Below, piece after piece: positions 7,259 through 10,876 of a DNA stretch of 10,876 bases (positions are counted from its first letter, which is position 1; the number at the start of each line of letters is the position of its first letter). The notes beneath the pieces were generated by a model that was given only the letters and a program-made list of their open reading frames with translations, was not told the DNA's origin and did not search any database. Location: assembly GCA_003990745.1 (NCBI GenBank), contig RBNI01006889.1, positions 1 to 10,876 of the forward strand, written 5' to 3'. This DNA comes from Jimgerdemannia flammicorona. Lineage: Eukaryota; Mucoromycota; Endogonomycetes; Endogonales; Endogonaceae. The translations under genes and the position numbers were made by a program.

Positions 7259-8232
7259 GGCAAAAGGTCTCAGAAGAAAGGAAAGGCCCCTCTGCAACCC
7301 AGGAGACAGTGAAGCCTTCTACTAACATTGGAGAAGAATTGATACCCCAGCAATGGTAACAACTAGTAGAACTCCTCAACAAATATCAAGATATATTCAT
7401 TACCAATTATGGCAACCTGCCATACAACCCATTATATCACCACAGCATAAATACAGAAAATGCAACACCCATTCAGCAGAAACCCTATAGAATACCCCAT
7501 CACCTAAAGATATTCAAAAAGGAACACATTCAAGAACTCTTAGACAATGGAGTCATCTGACCCTCAATCAGCCCTTGGGCCAGCCCTATACTTATTGTAC
7601 CAAAGAAAGAAGAATGGAGACTCTGTGTAGATTACAGAAAACTCAATTCAGTCACTGAAAAGAATGCATATCCTTTGCTCAGAATCAATGACCTCTTGAA
7701 CCAGTTACAAGATACCAGATACTTCAGCAGTATGGACCTTTTTACAGAATTTCATGAGATCTCCATAGACCCCACAGACATTCAAAAGACAGCCTTTCTT
7801 GCTCTAGGAAAACTGTTTGAATACCTCTGAATGCCCTTTGGACTTTGCAATACACTCCCCACCTTCCAGAGGATGATGAATTCAGTCTATGCCCCCCTGA
7901 TCTACCACTGTTTAATTGTATACATAGACAATTCCAACATCTATTCAGTGAATTTCAAAGAACACCTACACCACTTAGAAGAATTCTTCAAGCTCACTCA
8001 CAAGAACCACCTGAGACTCAATGCCAAGAAATGCTACTTTTGGAAACAGAAACTCAAATTCATTACATTTATAGTTTCAAAAGAAGAAACCCATACAGAC
8101 CCAAAGAAATCTAAGAAGATCAATAATTGGCCAGTATCCAAGACTCTAAAGAAAATATTATCATTTATGATGCTAGTATCCTACTATAGAAGGTTTATCA
8201 AAGACTTTGCACAAATTGCTGCCCCAATCTGA
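7259..8232 (+). pseudogene. pol: Reverse transcriptase, inactivated
   Basis: The frame at 1 mod 3 carries a Ty3/Gypsy RT that would copy the RNA into cDNA. Visible landmarks are the entry segment with PYRIP and FKKEHIQELLDNGVI, then SPWASPILIVPKKEEWRLCVDYRKLN. The first catalytic Asp is in SSMDLF (codon 7735). MPFGLCN follows, then the YxDD box as YIDN (7921-7932), in which the second Asp is Asn. The thumb ends with SYYRRFIKDFA. The D-to-N change alone would abolish catalysis. TAA at 7357, TGA at 7558, TGA near 7828 and TGA at 8230 interrupt it; the longest open piece is 7831-8229. Family and order are unambiguous. Confidence 0.93.
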
Positions 8233-8735
8233 ATCCTTCTCAAAAAAGAAGTACCTTACAAATAGACAGAATTACAAGAGAAAGCCTTCAAAGAACTCAA
8301 GAACCACATGACCATAGCACCAATCCTTATATGTCCCAACCTATATAAGCCATTTATCTTATATATAGATGCTTCCAAAGATGGCCTGGGAGCCATTCTA
8401 GCTCAAGAAGGACCTGACCAATAACACTATATAATAGCTTATATAAGCCAAGCTACTAATCAGCAGTAGATGAACTATAGTAGCACCAAACTGGAATGCC
8501 TTACAGTCATATGGGCAGTCACTCTGTTCAAGTATTACCTCATTAGAAAAAGATTCACTCTGATAACAGATCATGTAGCTCTCAAATAGCTATTCAACTG
8601 CAAGGAACCTACTGGAATTATAGCCTGCTGAATCCTTACCCTTCAGGATTACAAAATCACCATCATCTATAAGGCAGAGAAAGCTTACAACAATGTTGAT
8701 GTACTTTCCTGCCTAGCCCAATGAATCAGAAGAAG
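8233..8735 (+). pseudogene. pol: RNase H domain
   Basis: In the same frame as RT, this domain would degrade the RNA strand of RNA-DNA hybrids. The motif YIDASKDGLGAIL gives the first acidic residue (Asp codon 8368), KLECLTVIWAV the Glu (8494), LITDHVALK the second Asp (8569), and NNVDVLSCLAQ the last Asp (8698). All four catalytic acids survive. Stops are at about 8263, 8422, 8467, 8587, 8629 and 8722. Some substitutions show the mutation type clearly: LSC where LSR is usual, and KAY where KAH is usual, both C-to-T. After 8735 the frame is lost. Confidence 0.9.
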
Positions 8736-8800
8736 GGTGTCCTGAGGAACTATACCCCAAAGGAAGCTCCTCAGACCATTAAGATACAAGAAGATCTTAT
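8736..8800 (+). other. Frame change between RNase H and integrase
   Basis: RNase H reads at 1 mod 3 up to about 8730, and the integrase zinc-binding region reads at 0 mod 3 from about 8765. The intervening bases are plausible in more than one frame, including a PEELYPK reading at 2 mod 3, so one or two small indels are likely. No X-XXY-YYZ heptamer in the upstream frame is seen, so I take this as mutational rather than programmed. Confidence 0.6.
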
Positions 8801-9740
8801 CTGAAAAGAACATCAGAAAGCCCATCAAGGACAGGTAAATATAGAAGAAAAGTTGTGAACAACACACCAACATTGGCCCAATCTCAGAATACAAGTCCAG
8901 GACAAACTCAAGAAATGTGACACTTGTCAGAAGTACCAAGGAAGAAAGAATTACCAAACACCACTACAGCCAATTATACCACCAGACAATATCTTTCAGA
9001 GATGGAGAGTAGATGTAATTGGACCCCTACCAGTTATACTAAGAAGAAATAAGTATATTCTTATATTTGTAAAATATCTGACCAAGTGGCCCAAGGCTTT
9101 CCCAATGGAAATTGTAGATGTCTTAATCATTGTAGGCCTTCTCCATAGACTCACACTCAGATATAGACCCCCAGAAGAACTTATCTCTGACTGAGGCACA
9201 GAATTCATCAACAACATAATCACAAGTTATGCCTGAATTCACAAGACCCACCTCAAACAGACTACATCATACTATTTACAGACCAATGGTATGACAGAAA
9301 AAATGAATCAGACTATCAAAAAAGGACTTGCCCAAGTCAATCCTACTGACTGAGACCTCTGCTTACCTGAGATCCTATGGGAAATTCAGAACACCCCTGC
9401 TGTCTCTACCAAAAAAAATTCATTTGAAATAATATTTGCCAAGAAGACCAGAACTACTGACTATAAGAATCTCAGAGACCTCTGCAAGAAGGCAGAACAT
9501 TTACCTAATCAGACTCAAGTCCAGATTATCAAAGCCTAAGAAAGACAAAAGAAGTACTATGACCAGAAGCAGAATGATCAGAAGATCAAGATTGGAGATC
9601 AAGTACTAGTTTAGAGAAGCATGATTGAGATAAATTTTTTTGCCAAACTGGAGCCTAAGTGGGAAGGACCTTATCTTATATACAACATTAGAGAAATCAG
9701 TATCTATTTAAGAAGTATGGATGGATGAACCCTGAGGACA
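8801..9740 (+). pseudogene. pol: Integrase with HHCC, DD35E and GPY motifs
   Basis: The frame at 0 mod 3 encodes integrase, which would join the cDNA ends to host DNA. The N-terminal zinc finger has His codons 8811 and 8823 and Cys codons 8916 and 8925, spaced H-X3-H-X30-C-X2-C. The catalytic core has Asp in RVDVIGPLP (9012), Asp in LISD (9189) and Glu in TNGMTEKMNQ (9297). The last two are separated by 35 residues, so the DD35E triad is intact. A C-terminal KWEGPY (9660-9674) is the GPY/F motif typical of this lineage. I see no chromodomain. Stops near 8802, 8859, 9192, 9234, 9351, 9537, 9612 and 9726 disable it. RYRPPEEL probably stood for RYGPPEEL before a G-to-A change. Confidence 0.92.
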
Positions 9741-10287
9741 CCAGTACCTCAAGATATACCTCTCCCTGCACTATAAACCAGAGAGTTGACAATATCTCCA
9801 TACTCTTGTCCTTAGCTCATTTCAATTACTACCAGTTCCCCTACCCCAATTTCGAGAAGTTAATGGGAATACTCTCCAGAGAATTCAGATTCATCAAGAG
9901 AATCTTATCCTGGTCAGGCAATTGTTACAGATCTATCAGCTTCAGGCCTACTATATGATTAGAGAACAATTGCAGAACCTCTCAGCCCCAGAACAAGTAT
10001 ACATCAGAAACACCACAGGACTATTAAGAAGAGATACCACTATTGCAAATAGGCTCTACACCTTTTATAAATATAACCCTGCAGCCTTGTTACAAGTATA
10101 ATTTCCCTGACATGATATATGAAGAATGAACCTAGCCACCTACCTGAGCATCATCAATACTGTCAAAATCCTGTTCTCAGAAGAAGAAGAAGAATCCCTA
10201 GAATGGAGTAACCATAATACAGATAGTGAAGATGATGGAACAAGTATTGATGCAGAAGATGCTTACCCACACTAGGATGATGACTAA
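9741..10287 (+). pseudogene. Unrecognised C-terminal extension or third ORF
   Basis: After the GPY motif the readable frame moves from 0 to 1 mod 3 at about 9740-9755. It stays protein-like for about 180 codons, with an unbroken run from 9790 to 10098. It begins with YLSLHYKPES and continues with a Gln/Leu-rich helical stretch (LVRQLLQIYQLQAYYMIREQ, about 9913-9972) that could form a coiled coil. It ends with an acidic tail (EEEEESLEW and SEDDGTSIDAEDAYPH). Stops at 9787, 10099, 10108, 10120 and 10273 fit transition decay; TAA 10285-10287 is the likely true end. It may extend integrase or be a separate overlapping ORF; no early ATG in the frame favours an extension. I know no family for it. 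A targeting or assembly role would be a guess. Confidence 0.5.
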
Positions 10288-10327
10288 AGGACAGTCTGAG
10301 GACAGACCATTCTTTAGTGTGGGCTGA
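10288..10327 (+). other. Degraded polypurine tract before 3' LTR
   Basis: The bases AGTGTGGG (10316-10323) followed by CTGA sit directly against the TGTGATGAGC start of the 3' LTR, where the plus-strand primer must lie. The tract is short and contains pyrimidines, as expected if a longer G/A run has mutated. A direct repeat of GGACAG lies just upstream (10289 and 10300 region). Confidence 0.4.
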
Positions 10328-10437
10328 TGTGATGAGCAAATAGTATAATATAGCCAGATGATATGAACTTTCAGCATAGCATAATGTGAATACTTAGCAT
10401 AGTAACCAGATACAGCAACTATTGCTGTAAAAAACTA

Positions 10438-10445
10438 TATAAATA
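10438..10445 (+). promoter_or_regulatory. TATA box in 3' LTR
   Basis: TATAAATA at the position matching 1601-1608 of the 5' LTR. Its preservation in both diverged copies supports a core promoter in the LTR. Confidence 0.45.
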
Positions 10446-10478
10446 GCCAGACTACCAGATAAGGTATATCTGTGTAGA

Positions 10479-10546
10479 TCCTGTACACCTATACTAGATC
10501 TGCACACCTGTGCTAGACCTGCACACCTGTGTGAAATCTGTATAAA
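10479..10546 (+). repeat. 19-bp tandem repeat, about 3.5 copies
   Basis: Units at 10479-10497, 10498-10516 and 10517-10535, plus a partial unit from 10536, match the array of the 5' LTR (1642-1690) with about one extra copy. This accounts for the only length difference between the aligned LTR parts. Confidence 0.8.
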
Positions 10547-10629
10547 TTGTCACAAATAGCAAATCTATAGTTAGCTATATAGCAACCAGATAGCAACCAA
10601 CTTGTATAAAATACCCAGAGACAAGAGTG

Positions 10630-10635
10630 AATAAA
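10630..10635 (+). promoter_or_regulatory. Possible polyadenylation signal in 3' LTR
   Basis: AATAAA at the position matching 1774-1779. In the 3' copy this would be the functional one for ending the genomic transcript. The motif is simple and could be fortuitous. Confidence 0.35.
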
Positions 10636-10876
10636 TCTCAGTTCTGAAACATAAAGCAAAAGACAAGTCTGCCTATTACACTTCAAGAGATATACCTGCC
10701 AAAAGCCACTTAATCTAGAAAGGATTGCAACACTTGGGAGAAGTGTCTGCTCTACAGTCACTACTAGGAGATTGTGAGCTTTGCTCCTTTCCCACTCTGG
10801 TCCACTTTCCAATATAAAGAACAAGTCTGTTTTTAAGAGAAGTCCACTATGTTTTTGGTTCACTTGCCAGATATTT

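Larger units (their letters stand above)
1491..10876 (+). mobile_element. Degenerate Ty3/Gypsy LTR retrotransposon with dUTPase
   Basis: Two direct long repeats (from 1491 and from 10328) flank an internal region whose reading frames decode, in order, Gag with a CCHC knuckle, aspartic protease, a Cys-rich linker, trimeric-type dUTPase, reverse transcriptase, RNase H, integrase with a GPY motif, and an extra C-terminal segment. RT-RNase H before integrase is the Ty3/Gypsy (Metaviridae) order. If the 3' LTR were as long as the inferred 5' LTR, the element would be about 10.2 kb. Dozens of in-frame stops, at least two frame changes attributable to indels, and altered catalytic residues make the copy non-autonomous. 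The right end lies outside the window, so target-site duplication cannot be tested; the left end abuts an (AT)n run. Confidence 0.95.
10328..10876 (+). repeat. 3' long terminal repeat, cut by window end
   Basis: It aligns to 1491-~2018 of the 5' LTR. By hand I count roughly 57 transitions against about two transversions, plus one 19-base length difference from the tandem array. It keeps the TG start. Only the first 549 bases are in the window; the last four bases no longer match the 5' copy, which could be divergence or an assembly edge. The rest of the LTR and the right target site are not visible. Confidence 0.93.

Noticed and set aside
8736..8800. A second programmed frameshift between RNase H and integrase
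   Set aside because: No slippery heptamer in the correct phase, and the region can be read in three frames, which suits small random indels better.
4034..9728. Many in-frame TGA codons at places where Trp is expected, suggesting a code with UGA as Trp
   Set aside because: TAA and TAG interrupt the same frames, many TGA stand where Arg (CGA) is likelier, and catalytic residues are also changed by the same transitions. Mutational decay explains all of it.
9640..9740. Chromodomain at the integrase C-terminus
   Set aside because: Only the GPY motif is visible; the following extension lacks the aromatic pattern of a chromodomain.

Overview
The window holds one large, decayed Ty3/Gypsy-type (Metaviridae) LTR retrotransposon on the + strand, with about 1.5 kb of AT-rich non-coding flank to its left. 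The host is most likely a filamentous fungus, and a basidiomycete is my best guess. The reasons are the Gypsy domain order, a dUTPase inside the polyprotein (dUTPase-bearing Metaviridae have been reported from basidiomycetes, recalled and not checked), and transition-dominated decay like RIP or cytosine deamination. The species cannot be named. CpG is almost absent: by eye I find five in 10.9 kb, and none in the left flank.

Layout. 1-1490: AT-rich flank without a convincing gene. 1491-~2798: long 5' LTR with TATA-like and AATAAA signals and several tandem-repeat blocks. ~2799-2965: primer-binding site and leader. ~2966-7251: a single forward frame (first base of codon = 2 mod 3) carrying Gag, a CCHC zinc knuckle, an acidic spacer, retropepsin, a Cys-rich linker, a dUTPase and a beta-rich pre-RT segment. 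7252-~8735: the -1 frame (1 mod 3), carrying reverse transcriptase and RNase H. ~8800-9740: another frame (0 mod 3), carrying integrase with HHCC, DD35E and GPY. ~9740-10287: back to 1 mod 3, an unrecognised C-terminal extension. 10288-10327: degraded polypurine tract. 10328-10876: the first ~549 bases of the 3' LTR, cut by the window edge.

The copy is dead. Dozens of in-frame stops are spread over the polyprotein, and key residues of protease, dUTPase and RT are changed, each consistent with a G-to-A change. The two LTRs differ almost only by transitions. In life, Gag would build the particle, protease would mature it, dUTPase would keep uracil out of the cDNA, RT/RNase H would copy the RNA and integrase would insert the product.

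The most notable features are the dUTPase between protease and RT, a six-cysteine Zn2Cys6-like module just before it, a possible -1 slippery heptamer (GGGAAAT) exactly where the frame changes ahead of RT, and the extension after integrase. I found no tRNA, rRNA, CRISPR array or bacterial-type gene.
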